NCBI RefSeq assembly: GCF_002113375.1
Contig: NZ_NEHO01000003.1
Location: 248,001 to 312,000 of the forward strand
Reading direction: 5' to 3'
DNA from: Pseudomonas sp. R37(2017)
Lineage (GTDB): Bacteria; Pseudomonadota; Gammaproteobacteria; Pseudomonadales; Pseudomonadaceae
Length of the DNA stretch: 64,000 nt
The notes below the pieces were generated by a model that did not search any database, was not told the origin of the DNA, and was given only the letters and a program-made list of their open reading frames with translations. Each line of letters starts with the position of its first letter. The first letter of the stretch is position 1. The translations under genes were made by a program, and so were the position numbers. This document shows positions 37,410 to 47,448 of the stretch, one piece after another.

Positions 37410-38069
37410 AGGGTTATTCCTTGTTCCGTGCGGGTAGCATCAAATTGCCATGAGTATTGGCAATCCCGTGATGGCAGTCAAAGGGACAATCATCCTTGAG
37501 GGATTTTGCCTGCAGCTTGGCCGATTTGCAGTTGTCTTGACGAGTTAGCCTGTTAGCACTGTGTCGGTTGTCGAGTCCTTCAACTTGAGGAGAGAGCGCA
37601 GATATTTTCCATTTGTTGATGTTAGTCGGCGTGGGCGGGGGGGCAAGGGGCGGGAGGCTGGTTTCATCTTGGGATATTGGCTTCGTGCGGGTTTGGGTGG
37701 GGTACATATCCGTTTTTTTGGTAACGGCGACTGATGGTTTCGCCCTTACGGCGAGTCACTTTTAACAAGCGCCTTAAAAGTAACCAAAAGCGCTCGCCCC
37801 GGCGTCCGGCCCCTCGCTGAGGCTCGGGGTTCCTTCGCTCCGGCATTCATCCGGGGGCATCGCCCTCCGGTTTGCTTCGCTGCACCTACATGCGATGAGT
37901 TCGACTGCGTCGAACGGCGCTGCGCGCCAATCCCCGGATGAACACCTCCACTCAGCCTCCCGAAGGGGCGGATGGATCAAGATCAAGAGCGGCAGACGAG
38001 CTAACGCTCGGCCTGTTGAGTGGTGAAGAGCAGAGCGGGTGTTCGCCGATCTGCCTTTGCTCTGCTCTT
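37410..38069. repeat. Long gene-free gap with a composite intergenic repeat element
   Basis: No credible gene in about 660 bases. From about 37710 the sequence looks like a mobile-type intergenic repeat. It contains a hairpin ACTTTTAA-N8-TTAAAAGT (37758-37781) and a GC-rich block with TCGGGGTTCCTTCGCTCCGG and TTCATCCGGGGGCATCGCCC. It ends in a 12-bp perfect stem GAAGAGCAGAGC/GCTCTGCTCTTC (38025-38070). I recall similar blocks in several fluorescent pseudomonads but cannot name the repeat family. The open frames in it have no ribosome sites. Confidence 0.5.
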
Positions 38070-38178
38070 CTGTGGGAGCGGCGGTGCGGCGATCCGACTT
38101 GCTCGCGAAGGGGGCTTGACAGCCGACCAGTATTTCTCGGATGTACCCAGTCCCTGTGGGAGCGAGCCTGCTCGCGAA
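38070..38178 (+). repeat. Two directly repeated REP units
   Basis: CTGTGGGAGCGGCGG…TTGCTCGCGAA (38070-38109) and CCTGTGGGAGCGAGCCTGCT (38153-38178) in the same orientation, unlike the inverted REPINs elsewhere. The first copy is degenerate and expanded. Confidence 0.75.
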
Positions 38179-38229
38179 GACGGCGGGATAATCGCCACCG
38201 TCCCCTCTGCTCATATTCCTTCCATAAAA

Positions 38230-38251
38230 AAACCCGGCAAAAGCCGGGTTT
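38230..38251 (-). terminator. Terminator after sodB
   Basis: A 9-bp stem AAACCCGGC/GCCGGGTTT with a 4-base loop and a T-run on the minus strand, 18 bases past the sodB stop. Confidence 0.92.
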
Positions 38252-38268
38252 CTTGACTGGCGTCGAGC

Positions 38269-38865
38269 TTAAGCGGTGAAGGTCTTGCCTTCGAACTGCT
38301 CGGCCACGAACTTCCAGTTGACCAGGTTCCAGAACGCTTCGACATACTTCGGACGAAGGTTGCGGTAGTCGATGTAGTAGGCGTGTTCCCAGACGTCGCA
38401 GGTCAGCAGCGGGGTGTCGCCGTTGGTCAGCGGGTTGCCGGCGCCGATGGTGCTGGCCAGGGCCAGGGAACCGTCAGCCTTCTTCACCAGCCAGCCCCAA
38501 CCGGAACCGAAGGTGCCGATGGACGTCTTGCTGAACTCTTCCTTGAACTTGTCGAACGAACCGAAAGCAGCGTTGATGGCTTCAGCCAGCGCGCCGGTTG
38601 GTTGACCACCAGCGTTTGGCGCCAGGCAGTTCCAGTAGAAAGTGTGGTTCCAGACCTGAGCCGCGTTGTTGAAGATACCGCCCGAGGAAGTCTTGACGAT
38701 CTCTTCCAGGGTCTTGCCTTCGAACTCGGTGCCTGGCACCAGGTTGTTCAGGTTCACGACGTAGGTGTTGTGGTGCTTGTCGTGGTGGTATTCCAGGGTT
38801 TCCTTGGAAATGTGCGGCTGCAGGGCATCGTGTGCGTACGGCAGCGGCGGCAATTCGAAAGCCAT
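38269..38865 (-). CDS. sodB: Iron superoxide dismutase
   Basis: A 198-residue cytoplasmic enzyme that converts superoxide to peroxide and oxygen. Metal ligands are H27 (in [12 protein letters not shown]), the histidine of VWNHTFYW, and the aspartate and histidine of [13 protein letters not shown]. The signature residues around FGSGWGWLV and the Gln in the second shell (NAAQVWNH) indicate the Fe form. Length and order beside bifA match PAO1 PA4366. It has its own terminator and is probably monocistronic. Confidence 0.97.
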   Translation of the reverse strand: MAFELPPLPYAHDALQPHISKETLEYHHDKHHNTYVVNLNNLVPGTEFEGKTLEEIVKTSSGGIFNNAAQVWNHTFYWNCLAPNAGGQPTGALAEAINAAFGSFDKFKEEFSKTSIGTFGSGWGWLVKKADGSLALASTIGAGNPLTNGDTPLLTCDVWEHAYYIDYRNLRPKYVEAFWNLVNWKFVAEQFEGKTFTA

Positions 38866-39028
38866 AATGATTCTCCTATCAGGTCAGTTGCGGTGAGCGC
38901 AAGGCCTATCACGGGCGGCCAGACAAGCGCCGGGGAGTTTGTACTCTTTGCGGCGCAGGGAGTCGGATCATAGCACCGGGGGGGCGGCATAACCACGCAA
39001 CAACTGTGTGGAATAGAGGTTCCGCGAG

Positions 39029-39631
39029 TCAGATGGCCGTGATCAACTGAAGCGCCACGGCAAACATCATCAGCGCCACCAGCAGATCGAGAATTCGCCA
39101 GGTACTGGGGCGGGCGAGCCAGGGGGCCAGCCATGCCGCACCGAGCGCCAGGGTGAAGAACCACAGCAGCGAGGCACTGGCCGCGCCCACGACATAAGCA
39201 CCGGGCTCGGTTTGTTGTGCGCCCAGGGAGCCGATCAGCAGGACGGTGTCCAGATACACATGGGGATTGAGCAACGTCACCGCCAGTGCACTGAGCATCA
39301 CTGCCCGCAGCGAGCGTACGGTCTGGCTCTCGCCCTGCTCAAGGCTCTGCTTCGAAAAGGCCCGGCGCAGTGCCTGGCTGCCGTACCACAACAGGAACGC
39401 TGCACCGCCCCAACGGGCAATCGCCAGCAGTGTCGGGTTTTGTGCCAGTACCGTTGCCAGGCCGAATACTCCGGCCGCCACCAACAGGGCGTCGCAGGCC
39501 ACGCAGAGCGCCGCTACCGGCAGGTGATGTTCACGCCGCAGGCTTTGCGCCAGGACAAACGCATTCTGGGTGCCGATCGCCATGATCAGGCCGAAGGCTA
39601 CCAACAGGCCGTTCAGATAACTTTGCCACAT
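39029..39631 (-). CDS. argO: LysE/ArgO-family amino-acid exporter
   Basis: A 200-residue membrane protein with six hydrophobic segments. The LysE/ArgO signatures are GLIMAIGTQNAFVLAQSL near the start and LLNPHVYLDTVLLIGSLG in the middle. It lies 6 bases after the ACT-domain gene, in one leftward operon divergent from an ArgP-type regulator. This arrangement matches ArgP control of arginine/lysine export known from E. coli. The substrate, arginine or lysine, is inferred. Confidence 0.9.
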   Translation of the reverse strand: MWQSYLNGLLVAFGLIMAIGTQNAFVLAQSLRREHHLPVAALCVACDALLVAAGVFGLATVLAQNPTLLAIARWGGAAFLLWYGSQALRRAFSKQSLEQGESQTVRSLRAVMLSALAVTLLNPHVYLDTVLLIGSLGAQQTEPGAYVVGAASASLLWFFTLALGAAWLAPWLARPSTWRILDLLVALMMFAVALQLITAI

Positions 39632-39637
39632 GATGTT

Positions 39638-40039
39638 TTACTCCGCGTTGGCTGCCAGATCCCGCAGCACTTGCAGGGCACGGTCGGCGTCGGCCTGGCC
39701 GACAAACAAATGGTCGTGGTAGTAGCCGGCGATCACATTGCAACTGATGCCGGCCTTGCCCAATGCCGTGGCGAACGCGGCGGTCAGGCCGACCGCTTCG
39801 AGGGCCGAATGCACGTTCAGGGTGATCCAGGCGGCGATGTAGTCGAAGCTCAACCCGGCTTTTTCGGCGTGGGCGCGTTCGAGAATCACGGTCAGGCCTT
39901 CCTGCTCGCGGAAGCTGCCGACAATCTCCAGATCCGCAGGCAACCTGCCGTCGCGCAGGGTACAGAACACGTATTCGCCGGCGTTGAGTTGCGGGCTCAT
40001 GCTGCGCAGCAGCGTTGCCAATGAAGTTTCGCCAGCCAT
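39638..40039 (-). CDS. ACT-domain protein
   Basis: A 133-residue protein with two ACT-like halves (EYVFCTLRDGRLP..., and VGLTAAFATALGKAGISCNVIAGYYHDHLFV), a family of small amino-acid-binding modules. It is co-transcribed with the exporter gene and divergent from argP, so a role in sensing or buffering arginine/lysine is plausible. A start at 40039 with a weak GGATCACCC stretch upstream is used. No catalytic domain is fused. Confidence 0.85.
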   Translation of the reverse strand: MAGETSLATLLRSMSPQLNAGEYVFCTLRDGRLPADLEIVGSFREQEGLTVILERAHAEKAGLSFDYIAAWITLNVHSALEAVGLTAAFATALGKAGISCNVIAGYYHDHLFVGQADADRALQVLRDLAANAE

Positions 40040-40135
40040 GTGGGTGATCCTTGTTCAAGTGTTCTTGCTGGTCATTGTCCTTGTGAAGGTTGTATAAGAA
40101 AAACCAATCTTGCTGATCGCTCATTAGGAAAACTG

Positions 40136-41035
40136 ATGTTCGACTATAAATTGCTTTCTGCCCTGGCCGCCGTGGTCGAGCAGGCCGGTTTTGAACGTGC
40201 AGCCCAGGTGCTGGGTTTGTCGCAATCGGCGATTTCCCAGCGCATCAAGTTGCTGGAAGCACGGGTTGGCCAGCCGGTGCTGGTGCGGGCCACGCCACCC
40301 ACGCCGACGGAAATCGGTCGGCGACTGCTCAACCATGTGCAGCAGGTGCGCTTGCTTGAACGGGATTTGCAAAGCCTGGTGCCGGCGCTGGATGAAGAGG
40401 GCCTGCCGGAACGCCTGCGGATCGCCCTTAACGCCGACAGCCTGGCCACCTGGTGGGCGCAGGCGGTGGGCGAGTTTTGCGCCGAGCAACATCTGTTGAT
40501 GGATCTGGTGGTCGAAGACCAGACTGTCGGCCTCAAACGCATGCGCGCCGGTGAAGTGGCGGCCTGTGTGTGCGCCAGCGAGCGCCCGGTGGCCGGTGCG
40601 CGCAGCGTGTTGCTGGGGGCCATGCGTTACCGTGCACTGGCCAGCCCGGCTTTTATTGCCCGGCATTTTCCACAAGGCGTACGTGCCGATCAGCTGGCCC
40701 GCACCCCGGCGCTGGTGTTTGGCCCGGACGATTTCCTGCAGCATCGCTACCTTGCGTCCCTGGGCGTCGAGGGTGGTTTCGAACACCATCTATGTCCGTC
40801 CTCCGAAGGTTTCATTCGGTTGACGGAAGCCGGGTTGGGCTGGGGGCTGGTGCCGGAACTGCAGGTACGGGAACAACTGCAAAGGGGCGTGTTGCAGGAA
40901 TTACTGCCAGATAAGCCGATCGATGTGCCGCTGTACTGGCATCATTGGCGTAATGGCGGCCAGTTGCTGGGTTTACTCACCGATCAATTGGTACGCGCGT
41001 CGAAACAATGGCTGGTGCCCTTGGCGCAGCCTTGA
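40136..41035 (+). CDS. argP: LysR-family regulator ArgP
   Basis: A 299-residue LysR-type regulator. The helix-turn-helix is FERAAQVLGLSQSAISQRIKLLE (residues about 18-40), and an effector-binding domain follows. The sequence and the divergent LysE-type exporter fit ArgP/IciA. The ATG at 40136 follows TTAGGAAAACTG and gives the usual family start MFDYKLLSALAAV. The 96-base gap to the ACT gene should hold the T-N11-A operators; AAAACCAATCTTGCTGATCG is one candidate area. ArgP activates export genes with arginine and is blocked by lysine in E. coli. Confidence 0.92.
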   Translation: MFDYKLLSALAAVVEQAGFERAAQVLGLSQSAISQRIKLLEARVGQPVLVRATPPTPTEIGRRLLNHVQQVRLLERDLQSLVPALDEEGLPERLRIALNADSLATWWAQAVGEFCAEQHLLMDLVVEDQTVGLKRMRAGEVAACVCASERPVAGARSVLLGAMRYRALASPAFIARHFPQGVRADQLARTPALVFGPDDFLQHRYLASLGVEGGFEHHLCPSSEGFIRLTEAGLGWGLVPELQVREQLQRGVLQELLPDKPIDVPLYWHHWRNGGQLLGLLTDQLVRASKQWLVPLAQP

Positions 41036-41037
41036 GC

Positions 41038-41114
41038 GTCAAGCTGCAAGCCGCAAGTGAAGCGCTTGCGCACTCGATTTAACTTGCAGCTCGTAGCTTG
41101 AAGCTTGTAGCTGC
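41038..41114. repeat. AAGCTGCAAG / CTTGTAGCTTG intergenic repeat
   Basis: A cluster of AAGCTGCAAG, CTTGCAGCTCG and GTAGCTTGAAGCTTGTAGCT units that can fold on itself, between argP and the epimerase gene. A related element lies at 47384-47447. Confidence 0.7.
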
Positions 41115-41131
41115 ATCTGTAGGAGCAATTC

Positions 41132-42124
41132 ATGAAGATTCTGGTTACCGGCGCAAGCGGCTTCATTGGCGGGCGCTTTGCGCGTTTTGCCCTGGAGCAG
41201 GGCCTGGACGTGCGGGTCAACGGTCGCCGGGCCGAGAGTGTGGAGCATCTGGTGCGCCGGGGCGCCGAGTTCATCCAGGGGGATTTGAGCGATCCGGAAC
41301 TGGCGCGCGAATTGTGTTCGGACGTCGAGGCCGTGGTGCATTGCGCCGGTGCAGTCGGTTTATGGGGACGTTATCAGGACTTCCATCAGGGCAACGTCCA
41401 GGTCACCGAGAACGTGGTCGAGGCCTGCCTGAAGCAACGGGTTCGGCGGCTGGTCCATTTATCGTCACCCTCGATCTATTTCGATGGTCGCGATCATCTT
41501 GGCCTGACCGAAGAGCAGGTGCCCAAGCGCTTCAGGCACCCTTACGCCGCCACCAAGTACCTGGCCGAGCAAAAAGTCTTCGGTGCCCAGGAGTTCGGCC
41601 TCGAAACCCTGGCCCTGCGCCCGCGTTTCGTCACCGGGGCTGGCGACATGAGCATCTTCCCGCGCCTGTTGAACATGCAACGCAAAGGGCGCTTGGCAAT
41701 CATCGGCAACGGTCTGAACAAAGTCGATTTCACCAGCGCGCAAAACCTCAACGAGGCGTTGCTCAGCAGTTTGCTGGCCAGCGGTTCTGCGCTGGGCAAG
41801 GTTTACAACATCAGCAACGGCACGCCGGTTCCGTTGTGGGACGTGGTCAATTACGTCATGCGCAAAATGGAAGTCCCACAGGTCACCCGCCATCGTTCCT
41901 ACGGCCTGGCCTACGGTGTGGCGGCGTTGAACGAGGGTGTGTGCAAGTTGTGGCCGGGGCGCCCCGAGCCGACACTGTCGCGCCTGGGCATGCAGGTCAT
42001 GAACAAAAATTTCACACTGGACATCAGCCGCGCCCGGCATTATCTGGACTACGATCCCAAAGTCAGTCTCTGGGCGGCCCTCGATGAATTCTGCGGCTGG
42101 TGGAAGGCCCAGGATGTTCGCTGA
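41132..42124 (+). CDS. NAD-dependent epimerase/dehydratase (extended SDR)
   Basis: A 330-residue extended short-chain dehydrogenase. The Rossmann motif is TGASGFIGGRF (residues 6-16), the acidic strand end is in QGDLSD, and the active site is SSPSIYF with Y-x3-K in HPYAATKYLAEQ. The C-terminal region resembles 3-beta-hydroxysteroid dehydrogenase or sterol/NSDHL-like members more than sugar epimerases. GAGCAATTC precedes the ATG. As I recall, PAO1 has a homologue, PA4361, next to the coiled-coil gene, as here. Substrate unknown. Confidence 0.88.
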   Translation: MKILVTGASGFIGGRFARFALEQGLDVRVNGRRAESVEHLVRRGAEFIQGDLSDPELARELCSDVEAVVHCAGAVGLWGRYQDFHQGNVQVTENVVEACLKQRVRRLVHLSSPSIYFDGRDHLGLTEEQVPKRFRHPYAATKYLAEQKVFGAQEFGLETLALRPRFVTGAGDMSIFPRLLNMQRKGRLAIIGNGLNKVDFTSAQNLNEALLSSLLASGSALGKVYNISNGTPVPLWDVVNYVMRKMEVPQVTRHRSYGLAYGVAALNEGVCKLWPGRPEPTLSRLGMQVMNKNFTLDISRARHYLDYDPKVSLWAALDEFCGWWKAQDVR

Positions 42125-42241
42125 TGCTCGAACAACGGCCCCTTACTGAACCGGAAACGGGACCTCAGGGTCAATGGTTATGGCTGTGGGGTTTATACTG
42201 CGCGGCATAACGCCATTATGTGATTCATTAAGGTTGATCCA

Positions 42242-43114
42242 ATGTCCATGCGTAACGATGCCAACGACGACTTCGACGATGTACCGAGCCTGCGTGCAGA
42301 CGTTCTCGATGACGATTTTCCACCCACGATCCGCTCGGTAGTGCATCCGCGCACGGCGCCGGTGGTAAAGGTCAAGGCGGCGAGCACCGGACCTCTGTGG
42401 GCGTTGGTCGGGGCCTTGTTCTTTGCGTTCGCGGGCCTGGCCTGGTGGAGCTTCCAGCAGATTTCTCTGATGGAACAGCAACTGGTGGCGACCCAGGAAA
42501 GTTTCGCCCGGATCAGCGAGGAAGCGGCCGGGCGCCTGCAGGATATTTCCGGCAAGGTTGTGGCCAGCCAGACCAGTGTCACCACCGACAGCGAAGCCCT
42601 GAAGCTGCAAATCCGCCAGCTGGAAAGCAAACTCCACGACCAGGGCGCTCAGCAGCAAGGGGTTGTCGGCCAAGCCTCGGAGCTGGACAAGCGTCTGGCA
42701 CAAATGACCACGCAAACCGCCGAGGTGGACAAACGCCTGGTGCAGTTGACAGCGCAGGGCGCCGAACACCAGGCGGCCAATACGCAGTTACAGGCCGAGG
42801 TCAAAGCCTTGAACGCTGAATTGGCTGCGCTGAAAAATGCCCCGTCCGACTCGGAAAAGATCGATGCACAGCTCAAGAGCCTGGGCGCCGATATCACCGC
42901 GCTGAAGAAGCAAGGCAACCCGAGCGCTGCCATCGAGCGTCTCGAGCAAGACATGATCGTGGTCAAAAGCGTGCAGGATAACCGTCCGGCTTCCGCTCAG
43001 GGCTCGACCAACACAGCCGAGTTCGACGCATTCCGCAGCCAGGTCACCCGCAACATCAATACCCTCCAGGCGCAGATCCAGAACCTTCAGCAGCAACTGC
43101 GCGCCAAGCAGTAA
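42242..43114 (+). CDS. Membrane-anchored coiled-coil protein
   Basis: A 290-residue protein with an acidic cytoplasmic N-terminus (NDANDDFDDV), one membrane helix (about residues 50-72, LWALVGALFFAFAGLAWWSF) and a long coiled coil to the end. The coil is rich in Q, L, A and K with heptad-like units such as ELDKRLAQMTTQ and EVDKRLVQLTAQ, which form a near-tandem repeat. Often annotated as a chromosome-segregation ATPase-like protein, but no nucleotide-binding motif is present. Topology suggests a periplasmic coiled coil. Function unknown. Confidence 0.8.
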   Translation: MSMRNDANDDFDDVPSLRADVLDDDFPPTIRSVVHPRTAPVVKVKAASTGPLWALVGALFFAFAGLAWWSFQQISLMEQQLVATQESFARISEEAAGRLQDISGKVVASQTSVTTDSEALKLQIRQLESKLHDQGAQQQGVVGQASELDKRLAQMTTQTAEVDKRLVQLTAQGAEHQAANTQLQAEVKALNAELAALKNAPSDSEKIDAQLKSLGADITALKKQGNPSAAIERLEQDMIVVKSVQDNRPASAQGSTNTAEFDAFRSQVTRNINTLQAQIQNLQQQLRAKQ

Positions 43115-43122
43115 TCCAGGTA

Positions 43123-43251
43123 TTTGTGGCGAGGGAGCTGGCTCCATCGCCACACAAGATCATCTCCCACAGTGATCTCTGGCGTGCACAAATTCTGCAA
43201 TGACTGGAGATCCAATGTGGGAGCGAGCCTGCTCCGGGCGGCGTTCCGACG
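43123..43251. repeat. Compound REP region
   Basis: A short hairpin TGTGGCGAGGGAGCTGGCTC followed by CATCGCCACA (43125-43154), a REP class distinct from the others. About 60 bases on comes a truncated TGTGGGAGCGAGCCTGCTCC unit. The second unit shares CTCCGGGCGGCGT-CCGACGAA with the element at 21052. Confidence 0.7.
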
Positions 43252-43272
43252 AATACAGGCAACGCGGTCTAC

Positions 43273-44790
43273 CTAGCGAACCTTGTCCTCGCGTCCGCGC
43301 AGCAACATGTTCGGCATGGCAACCGCCGCCGCCAACCCCAGCAACGACACCAGCGCACTGACCGTCAGCAAATGCCGGAACGTCAACAACAACTCGGCGC
43401 GCAAAGCGTTTTGTGCATCACCTGGCGCGGCGTTCAAGCCATCGAGCAACACATTCCCCGAACTGCCTTCGGCCATCAGCGACGAGCCGGCCAGGTGGGC
43501 GAAACTCGAATCCTGCAACAGCGCCAGCAGCAGCGCCGACATCAATGCCACGCCGACCGCGCCCCCCAACGAACGAAACAGATTGGTGGTGCTGGTGGCC
43601 ACTCCGATATCCCGCTGGTCCACGGCGTTCTGCGTACCCACCAATGAAGTGGGGAACTGCATGCCGGAGGAGATCCCGCAGAGCAGCATGAACAGGCTAC
43701 TCACGATGAAAGACTGCGGTGGGCTGAACGCCATGCCCATGATCGCAATGGGCATCAGTGCAGCGCCGGTGAGGATCATCGGCTTGTAGCGCCCGGTCAC
43801 GGACGTGCGCCGGCCAGCGAAATACGCGCCAATCGGCAGGCCCATGGCCAACGGCAGCAGGTGCAGGGCGGCGCTGTCGGCACCGGCACCGGTCACGCTC
43901 TGGAAGCGCAAGGGCATCAGTACGATCAGCGAGATGGCCTGGAAACTGGTGAAGAAGATCGTGCACCAGCACAGGATCGCATGGCGGTTGGCGAACAGAT
44001 GCATCGGCAGCAATGGCTCCCGTGCCCGCCGCTCATGGGCGACGAACAGCCCCAGAACGAGCACTGCACAAGCGAGCAACGCCAGCACTTCGACACTTCG
44101 CCACGAATGGCCCTGACCGACCTGGGTGATGCCCAGCAACAAAGCGGTCAGGCCGATGATCATCAGCACGGTGCCCAGGTAATCGATGATCGGCTTGCGT
44201 TGCGGAATCGGCAGGCCCACCAGCGTGCGCCAGGCTACCAGCCAGGCGCCCAGGCCCAGCGGCAGGTTGATCAGGAACACCCAGCGCCAGGACAGGTATT
44301 CGGTCATGTAGCCGCCCAGCACCGGGCCGGCCACGCTGGCCACGGCATACATGCTGCTGAAATAGCCTTGATACCGACCGCGTTCCCGTGGCGGCACGAT
44401 GTCACCGATGATCGCCTGACTCACCGAGATCATTCCGCCGGCCCCGATGCCCTGGAAGACCCGCGCCAGCACCAGTTGCTCCATGCTCTGGGCCATGCCG
44501 CAGAACACCGAGGCCAGGGTGAACAGGCCCATGCCGAACAGCATCAGCTTGCGCCGCCCGTACAGGTCGCCCAGCTTGCCGTAGATCGGCACCGCCACGG
44601 TCATGGCCACCATGTAGCCGGAAATCACCCAGGCCAGCAGGCTGACGTCCTTGAACTGCGCGGAAATGGCCGGCATCGAAACGGCGACGATGGTCTGGTC
44701 CAGCGCCCCGAGAAAGATCGCCAGCATCAGCGCGATCAGCACGCTGCGGATGGCGGGTTTGGAGGTTTGAGGCTGGTGGAGATTGGTCAC
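43273..44790 (-). CDS. MFS multidrug exporter, DHA2 (14-helix) family
   Basis: A 505-residue transporter with 14 predicted helices. Motif A is GKLGDLYGRRKLM, motif B LARVFQGIGAGG and motif C (antiporter) GPVLGGYMTEYLSWRW. LDQTIVAVSMPAI in helix 1 is typical of EmrB/QacA-type proton antiporters. The start is probably GTG at 44790, with AGG seven bases upstream; the frame extends 13 codons further without support. No adaptor gene is adjacent, so it may act alone as QacA-like pumps do. Confidence 0.88.
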   Translation of the reverse strand: MTNLHQPQTSKPAIRSVLIALMLAIFLGALDQTIVAVSMPAISAQFKDVSLLAWVISGYMVAMTVAVPIYGKLGDLYGRRKLMLFGMGLFTLASVFCGMAQSMEQLVLARVFQGIGAGGMISVSQAIIGDIVPPRERGRYQGYFSSMYAVASVAGPVLGGYMTEYLSWRWVFLINLPLGLGAWLVAWRTLVGLPIPQRKPIIDYLGTVLMIIGLTALLLGITQVGQGHSWRSVEVLALLACAVLVLGLFVAHERRAREPLLPMHLFANRHAILCWCTIFFTSFQAISLIVLMPLRFQSVTGAGADSAALHLLPLAMGLPIGAYFAGRRTSVTGRYKPMILTGAALMPIAIMGMAFSPPQSFIVSSLFMLLCGISSGMQFPTSLVGTQNAVDQRDIGVATSTTNLFRSLGGAVGVALMSALLLALLQDSSFAHLAGSSLMAEGSSGNVLLDGLNAAPGDAQNALRAELLLTFRHLLTVSALVSLLGLAAAVAMPNMLLRGREDKVR

Positions 44791-44868
44791 GGGAAAACCT
44801 GCGGGCAGTGATGGACCCGCACGAGGCAAGGCGAGCGGGGATGCTCGCCAGTTTAGATCGATAGCAAG

Positions 44869-46083
<1,215 letters not shown>

Positions 46084-46243
46084 TCACACGGCCAGGGCCG
46101 GTGATTGATTTTTATGGATCGAGTGCTTGCATTTTTCCCTTGCGGGTCTGTCAATTGAAGGTGAAAACTGAGCCGATAGCTGTACATTCTGCCAATCGGT
46201 GCGATTATCGCCCGTCATCTACTCCGAGGCCTGGATTGAAGTG

Positions 46244-47140
46244 ATGAACAAGCCTGACCTGCCTTCGATTCCGGTGTTCAAGCTCTACGGTGAAAGCCTG
46301 GATTGGCCGACCCCGGACTTGCTGCACTGTGAAACCATTTCCAAACGCAGCCGCGAACATCATTGGGAAATCAAACCTCACCGCCACGCGGATTTGTGCC
46401 AGTTGCTCTTCGTATTCAAAGGTCAGGCAGAGCTTGAAATCGAAGGCAAGCGAACGCAACTGGTGGAACCGGCCATCCAGATCCTGCCACCGTTGTCGGT
46501 GCACGGCTTTCGCTTTTGCGAAGACGTGGAAGGCTTTGTCGTGACCCTGGCCGCGCCGCTGATCGCCCACCTGCAGATGCAACTGGGGCACTCGGTCAAT
46601 GCCCTGGCCCAGTCCGAAAGCTACCCGGCCGGCAAGGATGCCGAGTACCTCAACAGCCTGTTCAGTGCGTTGCAGAACGAATACAACAGCCATCAACCGG
46701 CGCGGGAAATGCTCATGCACTCTCTGGTCAGTGTGATCGTGGTGTGGATCAGTCGTCAGGTGATCCAGCGTCGCACCGCCCTGGCACGACCGCAGCGGGC
46801 CAGGGAATACCTGAACGGTTTTATTCAACTGGTGGAAGAGACCTATCGCCAGCACGTCAAGGTCGAGGACCTGGCTCATCGGCTGGGGATTTCCGTGTCC
46901 CACCTCAACGGCACCTGTCGTGAGCTGGCCGGGCAACCGGCGTTGCAGATCATGCATGAACGGCAATTGCTGGAGGCCAAGCGTTTGCTGACCTACACCA
47001 GCATGACCATCTATGAAATGTCCGACGTGTTGGGGTTTTCCGATCCGACCAACTTCACACGCCTGTTCCGGCGTCGCGTGGGGATTTCGCCAAAGGCGTT
47101 CCGCGACCGCTTGAAGGCCGATCAGGGCAACGAAGCCTGA
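46244..47140 (+). CDS. pobR: AraC-family activator of pobA (PobR/PobC type)
   Basis: A 298-residue regulator with an N-terminal cupin effector domain (HHWEIKPHRHADLCQLLFVF near residue 40) and a C-terminal double helix-turn-helix (VEDLAHRLGISVSHLNGTCR and YEMSDVLGFSDPTNFTRLFR). The start MNKPDLPSIPVF at 46244 follows GGATTGAAGTG. Divergent from pobA across 181 bases. In pseudomonads the pobA activator is of the AraC family (PobC/PobR), unlike the IclR-type PobR of Acinetobacter, so this assignment is well supported by context. Confidence 0.92.
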   Translation: MNKPDLPSIPVFKLYGESLDWPTPDLLHCETISKRSREHHWEIKPHRHADLCQLLFVFKGQAELEIEGKRTQLVEPAIQILPPLSVHGFRFCEDVEGFVVTLAAPLIAHLQMQLGHSVNALAQSESYPAGKDAEYLNSLFSALQNEYNSHQPAREMLMHSLVSVIVVWISRQVIQRRTALARPQRAREYLNGFIQLVEETYRQHVKVEDLAHRLGISVSHLNGTCRELAGQPALQIMHERQLLEAKRLLTYTSMTIYEMSDVLGFSDPTNFTRLFRRRVGISPKAFRDRLKADQGNEA

Positions 47141-47149
47141 CCCCCTTCG

Positions 47150-47326
47150 TTACCGTAGGGCGTTGAGGGTCGCGTTGTGGGGAATGCAGCGCTCGAAGTT
47201 GCAGCTCGCGTATTCACGGGGCAGGTTGCGCAGTTGCTCGACGCGCCAGGCGGCAGCGCCATACAGTCCGAGCGTGACCGCGCAGGTGATGAAAATCGCG
47301 AGGTACCTTCTTGTTCTGATGTTCAT
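47150..47326 (-). CDS. Small single-helix membrane protein
   Basis: A 58-residue product beginning MNIRTRRYLAIFITC. A basic N-terminus is followed by one membrane helix (residues 8-26) and a short tail with two cysteines (YASCNFERCIPHN) that would face the periplasm. AGAGGTCAACGCC precedes the ATG, which supports translation. The frame extends 15 codons upstream without a ribosome site. It lies tail-to-tail with the pobA regulator, 9 bases apart. No family is recognised. Confidence 0.6.
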   Translation of the reverse strand: MNIRTRRYLAIFITCAVTLGLYGAAAWRVEQLRNLPREYASCNFERCIPHNATLNALR

Positions 47327-47383
47327 GGCGTTGACCTCTGAACGAATACCTTTCGGTATTACTTTGAGCATAGGTCACTCGAT

Positions 47384-47447
47384 GGCAGCTGCAAGCTTCA
47401 AGTTTCAAGCTGCAAGCAGGTGCTTTGATCTTGTAGCTTGTAGCTGG
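47384..47447. repeat. AGCTGCAAGCTTCAAG intergenic repeat
   Basis: Alternating AGCTGCAAGCTTCAAG, TTTCAAGCTGCAAG and CTTGTAGCTTGTAGCTGG units that form an imperfect palindrome. Related to 41038-41114; it reaches to within two bases of the LysR gene stop. Confidence 0.7.
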
Positions 47448-47448
47448 G

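Noticed and set aside
37414..37707. A 97-codon frame upstream of bifA on the minus strand.
   Set aside because: No ribosome site, proline/threonine-rich random composition, and it reads into repeat sequence.
37774..38279. Several short frames within the repeat region (for example 146 and 113 codons).
   Set aside because: They run through REP units and palindromes and have no start signals; the region is better explained as non-coding repeat.
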